Shown piece after piece: positions 18,728 through 28,200 of a stretch of DNA of 64,000 nucleotides. Location: assembly GCA_039028935.1 (NCBI GenBank), contig JBCCHD010000012.1, positions 42,782-106,781 of the forward strand, in the 5' to 3' direction. The first letter of the stretch is position 1. Each line of letters starts with the position of its first letter. The notes beneath the pieces are model-generated. The model saw only the letters and a program-made list of their open reading frames with translations, ran no database searches and was not told the DNA's origin. This DNA comes from Pseudomonadota bacterium (GTDB lineage: Bacteria; Pseudomonadota; Gammaproteobacteria; Steroidobacterales; SZUA-146). Made by a program: the position numbers and the translations under genes.

Positions 18728-19818
18728 GCAGTTGGTTTCCCTGTCGAGCCACCGTCGAGCTCACTCGCAGCAGCGTACAAATTCATATAAAAATCGGCGT
18801 GGTCACCCTCTTGTGCAACCCACCCATTGTCGTTCGAAACAGACATGAGCACGTCTTTGACCGCATTCGCAAGCGACTGCGAATTTCTCGACGTAAAGAG
18901 ACGAGTACCGGCTGGTCTTGCGGCCGCATCGGAGGCCACCACCGGTTTACCTAGGCTCAGCGCTTCGCGCACGCTCAGCGCATCCCCGTCAGTATTCGTT
19001 GCGCGTACGGAACAGTCGGTATTCTCAATAAGTCGTACAAACGATAAGTCTTCATCACAAGTCAACCTGATTCGGTCACCGAGCTCGAAATCAACGATCG
19101 CTTTCTGATACCGCTCAAATCGATCCCGACCTTTCGCCAGCGAGGCAACATTAAACACGAGCGCCACCTCGAGCTGTGACGCGTCGACCAACGTACGCAT
19201 CATCTCAATACACAGATCGAGCCCGTACAAATCAACGCCTTCGAATTCGTCGAGCTGATACGCATTGGAGGCGATCACTTTTCGTCCCTGACTTCGTTGG
19301 TGACCAAGCCAATCTTGAAGTGCCGACGGTAAGGCGGGCTCGTGCTCGGGTACGGGCGGCAGAAACGCAGGCCGAATGACGGTCTTATCCGATTCAACCG
19401 CATCGGCAATCGCCGAGCTCACGCAAATGACGACCTGAGCGCGCCGAAATATCCAGCGATGGATGCCACGACTCACTGCCCCACGCGCGCGCCAAGAATG
19501 CAGCGAAATAAGGAAAGGTCGACGCAGTAGCAACGCGGTCAGCGCATTGGTGACTCGAAACAGATCAACGCTCGAATGGATATGCACGATTTCCGCTCGG
19601 AAGAAACGACGAAAGTAGCCGAATACGTTCAAGCTGCGCAAATTAAAGACCGCCTTACGCACCGGCGATTCGTCGATCAAGTCGATCGTTATGCCACCAC
19701 GTTCAAGCAGCGCCGAAAGACGAGCCAAGTGGACCGACACGCCTCCCTTAGGGGGCGGCAATGGGCCAATGAGCAAAAGTTGCATGGAATCGGGCATGAT
19801 GGCGTGCAGTATACTCAA
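18724..19818 (-). CDS. Glycosyltransferase family 4-like protein
   Basis: A 364-residue GT-B-type glycosyltransferase. The N-terminal LLIGPLPPPKGGVSVHLARL is the usual acceptor-side start of family 4 enzymes. The C-terminal donor-side block reads DGDALSVREALSLGKPVVASD, although the first acidic residue of the usual ExxxxxxxE is replaced. It is the first gene of the 13.9-19.8 kb minus-strand operon and would add a sugar to a polysaccharide repeat unit; donor and linkage are unknown. A second in-frame ATG (MPDSMQLL, 7 codons later) may be the true start. Confidence 0.83.
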   Translation of the reverse strand: MSILHAIMPDSMQLLLIGPLPPPKGGVSVHLARLSALLERGGITIDLIDESPVRKAVFNLRSLNVFGYFRRFFRAEIVHIHSSVDLFRVTNALTALLLRRPFLISLHSWRARGAVSRGIHRWIFRRAQVVICVSSAIADAVESDKTVIRPAFLPPVPEHEPALPSALQDWLGHQRSQGRKVIASNAYQLDEFEGVDLYGLDLCIEMMRTLVDASQLEVALVFNVASLAKGRDRFERYQKAIVDFELGDRIRLTCDEDLSFVRLIENTDCSVRATNTDGDALSVREALSLGKPVVASDAAARPAGTRLFTSRNSQSLANAVKDVLMSVSNDNGWVAQEGDHADFYMNLYAAASELDGGSTGKPTA

Positions 19819-20071
19819 TTTTAAGGTTTTTCGACCCCCGATCAGTTCACCAATTTACCCACCGCAAGGGGCGGTTGACGCCCTTTTTCGTGTGTTAAAC
19901 ACGTGCCTCTCGCCAATCATGGTCGGGCGATCAATTGGCCGCCGGTTCTGAGCGACTACCCACGCTCAACACCTCCCCCACCACCGTCACGGCGCGCGTA
20001 AGAAAACGTGCACCTGTCGGCAAAGATGTCATAATCCGGACATCTCAGACGCCATTGATGGATTTCATACC

Positions 20072-20530
20072 ATGACCGTCACCGTACGCACTGCCACCGT
20101 GGCCGACGCGCCTCTCATCGCATCATTTAACCAGTTTCTAGCGCTTGAAACGGAAGGCAAGACTCTCCCGGAAGCCACCATTGTGCAAGGTGTATCAACC
20201 ATTCTTGGCGACGCCACCCGAGGTTCGTATTACCTGGCCTGCGACGCCGAGCGCGTGGTGGGTCAGCTCATGATTACGTTCGAGTGGAGCGATTGGCGCG
20301 ATGGCTGGTTTTGGTGGATTCAGAGTGTGTATGTCGAGAAGGATGCGCGCAAGCTGGGCGTTTTTCGCACGCTATACCAACATGTGAAAACACTGGCTCG
20401 CGAACGCCCCGACGTGTGCGGAATTCGGCTCTATGTTGAAAAGGACAACACACGAGCGCAATCCACGTATACTGCACTAGGCATGGCCACCACGCCCTAT
20501 CTGATTATGGAAGAGGAATTCGCGCGTTGA
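20072..20530 (+). CDS. GNAT-family N-acetyltransferase
   Basis: The 152-residue protein starts TVRTATVADAPLIASF and has the acetyl-CoA segment IQSVYVEKDARKLGVFRTLY (~88-107) with RLYVEKDNTRAQSTYTALGM near the end, the normal GNAT layout. The substrate cannot be read from sequence. It is preceded by an intergenic gap of 253 bp shared with the divergent glycosyltransferase operon and is followed 73 bp later by a peroxiredoxin gene. Confidence 0.85.
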   Translation: MTVTVRTATVADAPLIASFNQFLALETEGKTLPEATIVQGVSTILGDATRGSYYLACDAERVVGQLMITFEWSDWRDGWFWWIQSVYVEKDARKLGVFRTLYQHVKTLARERPDVCGIRLYVEKDNTRAQSTYTALGMATTPYLIMEEEFAR

Positions 20531-20603
20531 GACCGACGCCGAGACCGTCCGACCTCACGCCCCAAACTCACTCCTATTTTAACAACACGACTGGAGAGAC
20601 ACG

Positions 20604-21059
20604 ATGTTAAAAATCGGCTCTGATGCCCCCGATTTCACGTTACCGGATCAAGATGGCAATCCGGTTACGCTCAGCGACACGCTCAAAACCGGCCCTGTAT
20701 TGCTGTACTTTTATCCCGCCGATTTCACTCCTGGCTGCACTAAAGAAGCCTGCATGATTCGTGACGCGCATACGGAAATATTGGACGTTGGGGTAACGGT
20801 GCTGGGCGTTAGCGCTCAGGACGAGGACAGCCATAGCCGATTTCAACAACAGCACAATCTGCCGTTCACGCTGCTCGCCGATACCGATCATGTTGTCGCA
20901 AAACAATATAAAGCGAACGGACTGTTTGGCGTCACAAAACGCATTACTTATCTGATCAGCCCGAAGGGTAAAATCGACGATGCAGTGAACGCGATGTTCA
21001 AAATCAGCGCCCATGAAGAATTACTCAATGAAGCACTCGAGCGCTATGCCTCGGGCTAA
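20604..21059 (+). CDS. bcp: Thioredoxin-dependent peroxiredoxin, Bcp/PrxQ type
   Basis: A 151-residue cytoplasmic thiol peroxidase that reduces hydrogen and organic peroxides. The motif FYPADFTPGCTKEAC gives the peroxidatic Cys45 and a resolving Cys50 five residues later, the atypical two-cysteine arrangement of Bcp/PrxQ. A GGAGAG ribosome site precedes ATG 20604. The length is normal. Confidence 0.95.
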   Translation: MLKIGSDAPDFTLPDQDGNPVTLSDTLKTGPVLLYFYPADFTPGCTKEACMIRDAHTEILDVGVTVLGVSAQDEDSHSRFQQQHNLPFTLLADTDHVVAKQYKANGLFGVTKRITYLISPKGKIDDAVNAMFKISAHEELLNEALERYASG

Positions 21060-21079
21060 CAGCGGTGTCGTGAAGACAC

Positions 21080-21490
21080 TTACACGGTCAGACTAATCGT
21101 AACGCGGCGCGTGTGGGCTCGGTGACGATGCTCCCAGACGTATACACCTTGCCAGGTGCCCAAGTCGCAGCGGCCATCCACAACAGGCATTGTCAGATGA
21201 GTTTGGGTAAGCACACTGCGCACGTGTGCGGGCATATCGTCGGGGCCCTCTGCGGTATGCGCGTAAATCGCATCGCCATCGGGTGCGAGCCGGGCCATGA
21301 ATCGTTCGAGGTCCTCACACACATCGGGATCGGCGTTTTCGGAGATTATCAAAGAGGCGCTCGTATGATGAATAAACACATGACACACACCGTGCGTCAC
21401 CTGAGCCTCCGCCACTACACGTGTAATGTCGGGCGTGATTTCATAGAGCCCGCGTCCCTCGGTGCTCACTCGCAACGTTTCATGGATCAT
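21080..21490 (-). CDS. yjbQ: YjbQ/UPF0047 family protein
   Basis: A 136-residue small beta-barrel protein of the YjbQ family, some members of which show weak thiamine-phosphate synthase activity. Seen: VFIHHTSASLIISENADPDV (~39-58), HTAEGPDDMPAHVRS and LGTWQGVYVWEHR, the conserved blocks in order. I choose ATG 21490 (MIHETLRVST), where family members begin; a longer in-frame start at 21556 would add 22 residues lacking homology. It converges with the bcp gene. Confidence 0.9.
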   Translation of the reverse strand: MIHETLRVSTEGRGLYEITPDITRVVAEAQVTHGVCHVFIHHTSASLIISENADPDVCEDLERFMARLAPDGDAIYAHTAEGPDDMPAHVRSVLTQTHLTMPVVDGRCDLGTWQGVYVWEHRHRAHTRRVTISLTV

Positions 21491-21594
21491 GCGCCTAGTG
21501 TAGCTCATCCGATTACTCGCCGAGTGCCCGTCGTTTCGAATGCGCCCACCCATCACCCCAAGCCTAGTGCGAGCCCCCCTGCCGAGACACCCGC

Positions 21595-22257
21595 ATGACG
21601 CCAGATCGATTCCGACTCATTGAGCGAACGCTGCGCCGGCGGCAACCGGATCTCAGCGTGCTCGCCGACGGTGTGCACAAAACCCATAACGTTGCCGCGG
21701 TTGTGCGTACCTGCGATGCAGTGGGCGTGCTCGATGTTCATGCGGTATCACCGGGCGGCGAAATTCCGCGTCACCACGCGACAAACGCCGGAAGCAGCCG
21801 CTGGACCCGCCTTCATACGCACTCCGATATCCAACATGCCGCTGAGGCGTTAAAACAACAGGGCTTTACCTTGGTCGCCGCCCATTTGTCTTCACGAGCC
21901 GTGGACTTTCGCGCGCTGGACTATCGCCAACCTACCGCTATCATGCTCGGCACCGAACTCGACGGCGTCAGTCAGGCGGGCTTGGCCTGCGCCGATGAGC
22001 ACGTCATGATCCCGATGATGGGCATGGTCGAGTCGCTCAACGTGTCGGTCGCGGCCGCGGTCATACTGTATGAAGCGCAACGACAACGAGCAGCAGCCGG
22101 GTTATACGACACCTGCCGTATTCCTGACGCCACCTATCGCCATATCTTGTTCGAGTGGTGCTACCCCGATATTGCCCGTCGTTGTCGCGAAAAACAGGCG
22201 CCCTACCCTAACCTTGACGAAAACGGGCAAATGCTCTCAAACCCGCTGACAACCTGA
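21595..22257 (+). CDS. trmH: tRNA (guanosine(18)-2'-O)-methyltransferase TrmH
   Basis: A 220-residue SPOUT methyltransferase that 2'-O-methylates G18 in the tRNA D-loop. The three SpoU motifs are visible: HKTHNVAAVVRTCDAVG (~28-44), IMLGTELDGVS (~115-125) and IPMMGMVESLNVSVAAAVILYE (~138-159, split here by family convention). The C-terminal tail with YPDIARRCREKQAPYP is typical of TrmH. The start is divergent from yjbQ, with ~100 bp between them. Confidence 0.93.
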   Translation: MTPDRFRLIERTLRRRQPDLSVLADGVHKTHNVAAVVRTCDAVGVLDVHAVSPGGEIPRHHATNAGSSRWTRLHTHSDIQHAAEALKQQGFTLVAAHLSSRAVDFRALDYRQPTAIMLGTELDGVSQAGLACADEHVMIPMMGMVESLNVSVAAAVILYEAQRQRAAAGLYDTCRIPDATYRHILFEWCYPDIARRCREKQAPYPNLDENGQMLSNPLTT

Positions 22258-22296
22258 TATCATCGCGCACAGGTTTTTACCCGAGAGGACACAACA

Positions 22297-22575
22297 ATGC
22301 CTACCGCCAGCGCACGCCATATCCTGGTTGCAACCGAAGACGAGTGCATCGCACTGAAGAATCAAATTGAAGACGGCGCCGATTTTGCCAAGATTGCCGC
22401 CGAACACTCCACCTGTCCGTCCGGCCAGCGCGGCGGCGAATTGGGCCAGTTCGGGCCTGGACAGATGGTCAAAGAGTTTGACACGGTGGTGTTCAACGGT
22501 GATTTGGGTGTCATTCACGGCCCTGTGAAAACCCAGTTTGGCTACCACCTTATCGACATCACCGAACGCACCTAA
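22297..22575 (+). CDS. Parvulin-type peptidyl-prolyl isomerase (PpiC-like)
   Basis: A 92-residue stand-alone rotamase. ARHILVATEDEC, FAKIAAEHSTCPSGQRGGELGQFGPGQMVKEFD and TQFGYHLIDITERT cover the whole parvulin domain, with no signal peptide, so it acts in the cytoplasm. A GAGAGGA ribosome site precedes the start. It is downstream of trmH by 39 bp and probably co-transcribed. Confidence 0.94.
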   Translation: MPTASARHILVATEDECIALKNQIEDGADFAKIAAEHSTCPSGQRGGELGQFGPGQMVKEFDTVVFNGDLGVIHGPVKTQFGYHLIDITERT

Positions 22576-22751
22576 GCGCATACCGACGTCACCGGGCTGA
22601 GTGCACACAACCGCTTGGCCCGGTCGACGGACTCAGACACCCGCCCACGCGTCGGGACACGCTTGGCTCAGGAAGCGCCCCTCTCCCGCGCGCGTCACAC
22701 TAGTGTATTAGTAGATTATTTCCAATTGCTTACAGATATTTTCTCATGTGG

Positions 22752-23318
22752 TTATTGAGAAAAATAACGGCGTTCCTCGACCCGGACCGGGTAGCCGCTT
22801 CCTCGCCGGACGACGAAGAGTCGATCATAACGATCATACGGTAAGTCCGCGCTCAGCGTGGCAGGCGCGGCTGGCCAGGCGGATAACCCGTCGACGATTT
22901 CAGGGACCGTGTTGCTGTGCCCAGCCACCACATGTACGCCATCCGGCTGGGCCATGATCGCACGCACCAGCGCCCGCGAATCCTGTGCGTCATAGACGTT
23001 TATCGAAACCCCCAACGCCTCAGCCAGCGGCGCCAACGTTTGACGCGTGCGCCGATAATCCGAACTCCACAAGATAACCGAGGCAGTATTCGGTGAAGTA
23101 GCCAGAATTTCTGAAGCCAGAGCCTCAGCACGGCGCTTGCCCTGCGTGCTGAGAGTTGGGTCGCGTCGATCATCGGTCGCCTTTTCGGCATGCCGGACGA
23201 CATAAACAGTGACGGACGTCGCGGGGGTTAGCGGCGGCACAGCAGAACATGCCGCGATAGCGAGTAGAGCAAAAAAAGCGCTCAGACCCCGGGTTCGACG
23301 GCGTGTGACTCGCGGCAT
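22752..23318 (-). CDS. Histidine-phosphatase-family lipoprotein
   Basis: The phosphatase domain has the catalytic VVRHAEK block (Arg42-His43 in this numbering) and a later AGHSNTVPEIV block with the second His. The N-terminus LSAFFALLAIAACSAV is a lipoprotein signal with Cys24, so the protein is likely membrane-anchored outside the cytoplasm. I take ATG 23318 because it puts the signal sequence at the start; an in-frame start at 23372 adds 18 residues. The substrate is unknown; SixA-like phosphohistidine or small phosphoesters are possible. Confidence 0.83.
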   Translation of the reverse strand: MPRVTRRRTRGLSAFFALLAIAACSAVPPLTPATSVTVYVVRHAEKATDDRRDPTLSTQGKRRAEALASEILATSPNTASVILWSSDYRRTRQTLAPLAEALGVSINVYDAQDSRALVRAIMAQPDGVHVVAGHSNTVPEIVDGLSAWPAAPATLSADLPYDRYDRLFVVRRGSGYPVRVEERRYFSQ

Positions 23319-23466
23319 CGCTACAGGAAACCTCAGCACGGCGCACCCCTTAGGTGAATCGAACAGACGCATCGGGTGCGTCCAGACGCTGGGCGGATGT
23401 CCTTACCCACGTCACTGCCCGGCACTCGTCTAACGAGCGCGCCGATACGCCTACTGCGAAGCACCG

Positions 23467-23796
23467 CTATTTTTCATCTGGAACAATTGTGTATTCGCCT
23501 TCAATCGTATCGGCAGGGCGAGCACTTGTCCCCTCCTTATCACGGTGCGTTTGAGTACGTGCTGTCGGTGACCACGGGGCCCCGCGCGACCGCGCAGCGG
23601 AACCGCCCGACAGTGATTGGACGATCACCATGATTAAGCCAATCACGACCAGAGCAATCACGACAAAGAAACCGAAGAACAGCATAAGCCCAAGACCACC
23701 TGCCACCAGCAGCGAGCCGAAAATTGTCCCCAGTGGGTTTTGCTGAAATTTCTGTGCCCACAGATGGCGGGCTAATCCCCAGGGTGTCTGCTGCAT
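23467..23796 (-). CDS. Small integral membrane protein, unknown function
   Basis: A 109-residue protein with a short cytoplasmic N-terminus, two closely spaced hydrophobic segments at ~25-60 (GTIFGSLLVAGGLGLMLFF and VVIALVVIGLIMVIV) and a charged tail ending in IEGEYTIVPDEK. The start at ATG 23796 follows a strong GGAGAGGGGG ribosome site. Upstream in-frame codons to 23919 lack one. I do not recognise a family with known function. Confidence 0.72.
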   Translation of the reverse strand: MQQTPWGLARHLWAQKFQQNPLGTIFGSLLVAGGLGLMLFFGFFVVIALVVIGLIMVIVQSLSGGSAARSRGAPWSPTARTQTHRDKEGTSARPADTIEGEYTIVPDEK

Positions 23797-24012
23797 GCGC
23801 ACCCCCTCTCCTTTATTGATCGCCGATTCGATGTCGCGTGTTCGGACAATGTGTCGCCGACATTGCCTTGAACCACGTTCAAAATCAGGCCTCGATACGA
23901 CGTTGGACAACACTAACACGATTTCGATTCATTCACGCCCTGGCACGCGGTCTGTGCGATTTGTTCAACATCCCTCGTGCAACCGGCGTCGCTCCCTCGG
24001 ATTCTACGATTC

Positions 24013-24468
24013 TCAGTTTCCGCGCACCACCCGGATACCAAACTGCCGACGGATGACATCGAGCGACATGGTCAGATAAACCTCGTGATCGCGCCATGGC
24101 CATTTTTGCTTCATGCGCCAACAACGCCAGGCGGCGCTCAGCGTAAGCGGTACCGAACACAACACCGCGCGTACGACCTGACTGGCCGGCAACACGGAGT
24201 AAAGACTCTTGGCTTCATCGGATCGATAACCCTTCAACACACGCCACCCTTCGGTCGTGCCCATCAGGCTCACCATTTTGACAACCAATTCGTCCTCCAG
24301 TGACACACCCGCACCAAACACAACGTGCACGATGTCGTGATAACGAAAAAATTGACGCGCCACCTCGCCCGCGTCCCGAGGCACTCCGACTGCCTGAAAC
24401 GCTGACTCAAATTCTTTGAGCCCCTCCGCGAGAGTGAGCGCAGAGCACTGATTCTGATAATTCAGCAT
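24013..24468 (-). CDS. Coq4-family protein
   Basis: The ~151-residue product contains RYHDIVHVVFGAGVSLEDE, which fits the Coq4 metal-binding signature HDxxH-(X)11-E exactly (His44, Asp45, His48, Glu60). It is followed by the helical region expected for the family and a C-terminal EVYLTMSLDVIRRQFGI. Coq4 is needed for ubiquinone synthesis in eukaryotes; roles of bacterial Coq4-like proteins are less certain. No other ubiquinone gene is nearby. The start is uncertain: ATG 24468 is preferred by homology, but its ribosome site is weak and the frame is open to 24579. Confidence 0.72.
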   Translation of the reverse strand: MLNYQNQCSALTLAEGLKEFESAFQAVGVPRDAGEVARQFFRYHDIVHVVFGAGVSLEDELVVKMVSLMGTTEGWRVLKGYRSDEAKSLYSVLPASQVVRAVLCSVPLTLSAAWRCWRMKQKWPWRDHEVYLTMSLDVIRRQFGIRVVRGN

Positions 24469-24664
24469 CGCACTGGCCCCACGGCATTTATTGGTCACAG
24501 TGACAGCACTTTGTTGCACGCATCCGAGCCGAACAATCGCGTTGTCGAGTCCCTGATGGCAACACGCCCACTCAGACACGACAGCAAACGGTAACGACTA
24601 CGTTCGTCCAGCAGAACGTCACGTGACGACTGCCGCTGACTGCGCCACGCCGACAAAGCACTCG

Positions 24665-25129
24665 CTAAGGAGGCGTGGCCAAGAAATAAAAATAGTGATC
24701 CGAATCCTGCGCATAGCCCAGGCGCTCATACAGCGCCTGAGCGCCGACGTTGGACCGCTCCGTTTCCAAAGACACGCCCTTCGCGCCTGTTTCAATCGCC
24801 CATTGACGAGCCCGCTCAAGAAGCTGGGTACCCAACCCTTGCGAACGCACTCGGTCATCAATGTACAGATCATTGAGAATCCAAATTGCCTGAGCCGAGA
24901 CCGATGAGAAACTTGGATAGAGTTGGGTAAAACCCAACGCTCGCCCTTCATCGCCACGCGCAATGAAGATAACCGAATCCTGTCGCTCCATACGCTCACC
25001 TATGAACGCCCGAGCTAGATCCAAATCATCGGTCTGTCGGTAAAACACACGATAGGCATTAAACAACACAGCGATATCGTCAAGATCCGCCAACCCTGCG
25101 CGATGGATCTCTACGTCTTTTTCTCCCAT
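24665..25129 (-). CDS. GNAT-family N-acetyltransferase
   Basis: A 154-residue protein with IWILNDLYIDDRVRSQGLGTQLLERA (beta-4 and the acetyl-CoA loop, ~82-107) and SLETERSNVGAQALYERLGY. The SQGLGT loop fits the Q/RxxGxG/A pyrophosphate-binding motif. A GAGGTGG ribosome site precedes ATG 25129. The substrate is unknown. It lies just downstream of the protease terminator on the same strand, so it is probably transcribed separately. Confidence 0.9.
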   Translation of the reverse strand: MGEKDVEIHRAGLADLDDIAVLFNAYRVFYRQTDDLDLARAFIGERMERQDSVIFIARGDEGRALGFTQLYPSFSSVSAQAIWILNDLYIDDRVRSQGLGTQLLERARQWAIETGAKGVSLETERSNVGAQALYERLGYAQDSDHYFYFLATPP

Positions 25130-25199
25130 GTTGCCACCTCACTATAAGCCCTACTGATCGCGCGAACCGCGGCACGATAAAAAGCGTTCATCTAAACGA

Positions 25200-25224
25200 A
25201 AACAGCGGCCAAAGGCCGCTGTTT
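25200..25224 (-). terminator. Intrinsic terminator after the subtilase gene
   Basis: An 11-bp GC-rich stem (25200-25210 with 25214-25224) and a 3-nt loop lie 27 bp after the protease stop codon. On the minus strand it is followed by a T-rich run (TTTTCGTTT). This closes the long minus-strand block that starts near 50.9 kb. Confidence 0.85.
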
Positions 25225-25250
25225 CCGTTGATCACATTACTGTGGGTTAA

Positions 25251-28200
25251 CTACTGGACACCACTCGGGCCAGGGCTACGCAACCACAGCGTCTTGAAGT
25301 GCTCGATGTCCGCATAATCAACGGTACCATCGACATTCAAGTCGACAACCTCATCGGAACTGCCGAAGTTGTCCATCAGAATCTTCACGTCAAGGAAATT
25401 GACGATCAGATCTTGGTTGAAGTCGCCGTCGCAGGCATTACCGAAGCCGTCGTTGTCGGCATCCACCTGTTCGGGGTTTGCGAACGCCGCACAGTTGTCC
25501 ACGTCATCCAGTACACCGTCGCCGTCAGAGTCGACCGATGCCACTGAAATCGATGCGGTTTCACGCACTTCAACCGATCCAGGCATATCAACAATACTGT
25601 ATACCTCGGCTTCGATCGTGCCCCCGCTGGCATCCGCCATCACTTCGACCGTGTACGTCAGGTCGGTCGTGACACGAGGTTGCTCACGGTAGTCCCAGCA
25701 GATGATCAGACCATTGCTCAACGGACCTTCATAGGTCGTGCCGAAGCTACCATCGGCGTTTTCAACACCAATGGTCATATCGCCCCAATCACCCTCGATA
25801 TTGTCGTAGGAGTAGATGAGCTCATACTGGTTATCGATGTCGTTGAGTCGACCGGAGACCAGCGCCACGACGTCGGCACGTGCATTGGTTGATCCAGCGG
25901 GTGCAGGCTGCAGGTTATCGAATTCGATCACCGACAGGTTCACACCACCGGTCGCCATCGTCACACCGCTGCCTTCTGCTTCGTCGTAAACGATTTCCAT
26001 GTCATTCCAAAGGAGCGCGGCCATGGCGTTTGGCAAGGCCGGGTTTGGAATGTCGGTATTGTTGCCTGGGTTTTGACCCGGCAGACCACCGAAGTAGAGG
26101 AAACCGTCATCCGTGAAGTTGATGCCATTCACGTTTTCCTGACCGTAGAAGAACACAGCCTGCTCAGCATGGGCCTGGAACGACACGTTATTACCCGAGA
26201 TGGTTGGGTCGAGATCGAAACCGAAGTCCTCAAGATCGACATAACCACCGAACCCGGTTTCGCATGACGCGTTGTACAACGGATCGTTCGTGTCCACATT
26301 CGGGCCATTAATAGACGGCTGATAGGTACGACCAATCGCCGTCAGCGATGGGGTTTCAGCCGTCCAGATGACCTGGTTGTTGATCACAAACGACTGCATG
26401 CCACCGGTAATCGAACCCGGCACAAGCTGTGTGCCTTCGGGAATCGGAGCACTCACCACGTAGAAGCGATCTTCGGGTGACTCGTTGGGCGAAATCTCAA
26501 CCTTCATGTTGATTCGATCACCCACATTGGCCGCATCGGTGTCGGCAACGAGTTTGACGTCATCTTCTGCGCGAGAGATTTCAACCGGGATAATACCCAG
26601 GCTTCCGTTTGGCGCGATCAGTTCAACGGCACCGATGTAGGTCTGGCCAACTTCCATCGGGAAGTCCCAGAATACCCGGACGTCAAACGCTTCACCGCCC
26701 ACGACCGAATTCGGCACTTCTGCCGAAATACTGCCGTCGGTCGCCGGTGCAATCACCGATACCACCAGTTCGGTGTCATCAACGATGTCATCGCCAGAAC
26801 CTTCGTAGTTGAATACCGCAACCCAGAACACGCCACCGCCGGCAAGTTGTTCAGGCGTCAGTTCACATCGCTCAAACGAGTCAGCGTTACCGCTTTGACA
26901 CAGTTCTTCGTCTTCGGTGATCTCACGATCCATGTTGGCGTCGATTCCCACGAACAGATCGACGTCAGGCGCCGTCGAGGCCACGGTTTCAGCAATAAAG
27001 CTCACCGCACCGTCGGGTACCGCGAAAAACTCAATCTGCGTGTGCTCACCGGTATACGGTGTGAAATCACCCACTGAACCAGCGATCTGGATCAGACGTT
27101 GCTCGGCTTGCGCCAATCCGTAGGTGTCGACCGTGAGGCCGTTAATTTCAGCTGTGCGAATGCCGCCGGCAATCATGGAACCCGCATCGCGATCCGCGAC
27201 GAGTTCGAGCTTGTCCGGGAAGATCGCCGCAGCAGTGCGTACCACCAGTGGCACACCGATGGTCGGTGAACCGCCCGAGGCCTCTTCCAGCAGGACCTTC
27301 GAAAACTGCCATTCGTTTGCGTCGATGCCATTGACGTCGGCCGTCACAGTGATTTCCTGAAGCTCGCCTTCAGCCACCGTGAACGAGGCGGGCTCCATGG
27401 AGATGCCGACGCCGTTAACGTTGTCAGAAGCGAGGTTCCAGGTACCCGCCTTGGTGGCGCGGAAGGTGCGTGTGAAGCTGCAGCTACCGAGACACTCTGT
27501 GCTATACATCTGCGCCAAGTTCAACGTGCGAGGATCACCGCCGATCGCCGGATCCGCGGCACTGAAATTGTCGTCGGTTTCGTCCATCACAAGCCCGGCC
27601 TGCACCGCGAGATTGACGCGTGCACTACCCGCGCCATGGCCAAACGGATCGGACGGAATCAGAGGACCGTTGAAGACCGACAGATCTTCGTCCTGTAGCA
27701 CATTACTGTCGTCAGCGGTCAGCATCAGTGCCGACAGAACCTCAGCTGGGGTCCAGTCTGCATGCACAGCGTGCAACAGCGCCATCATGCCGGCCACGTG
27801 CGGGCTCGACATGGATGTACCACTCAGGAAGGCATAGTCAACAGGGTCGGCCACAGCCGCGAAGATGTTGACACCGGGTGCCGTGATGCTGGGCACCATC
27901 CATTCCATATCAGGGTAAGGACCCAGCGAGGAGAAGGTCGCCATGATATCGGCGGCTTCAACGTCGCGAATCACGGGCCCAGTTGCATCAATGGTGGCCA
28001 TATGGTCCGAGCCTGAGGTCAACCAGTCGCGAACCGGACCGCAATCATCGGCGGTGATATGAATGCCAGGAATCACGTGCGGATCGTCGGACAGGAACGC
28101 CGCGCCACCGTCCACGTTACACAGGATGAAGCCACCGGCTCCACCGTCGCGCACGTTAATGGCTTTTTGCACGCGGGCAATCGAGCCTCGGTCACACAGC

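Noticed and set aside
19868..19888. GGGCG-loop-CGCCC followed by TTTTT on the plus strand
   Set aside because: Looks like an intrinsic terminator, but the stem is only 5 bp and no plus-strand gene ends upstream, so it may be chance.
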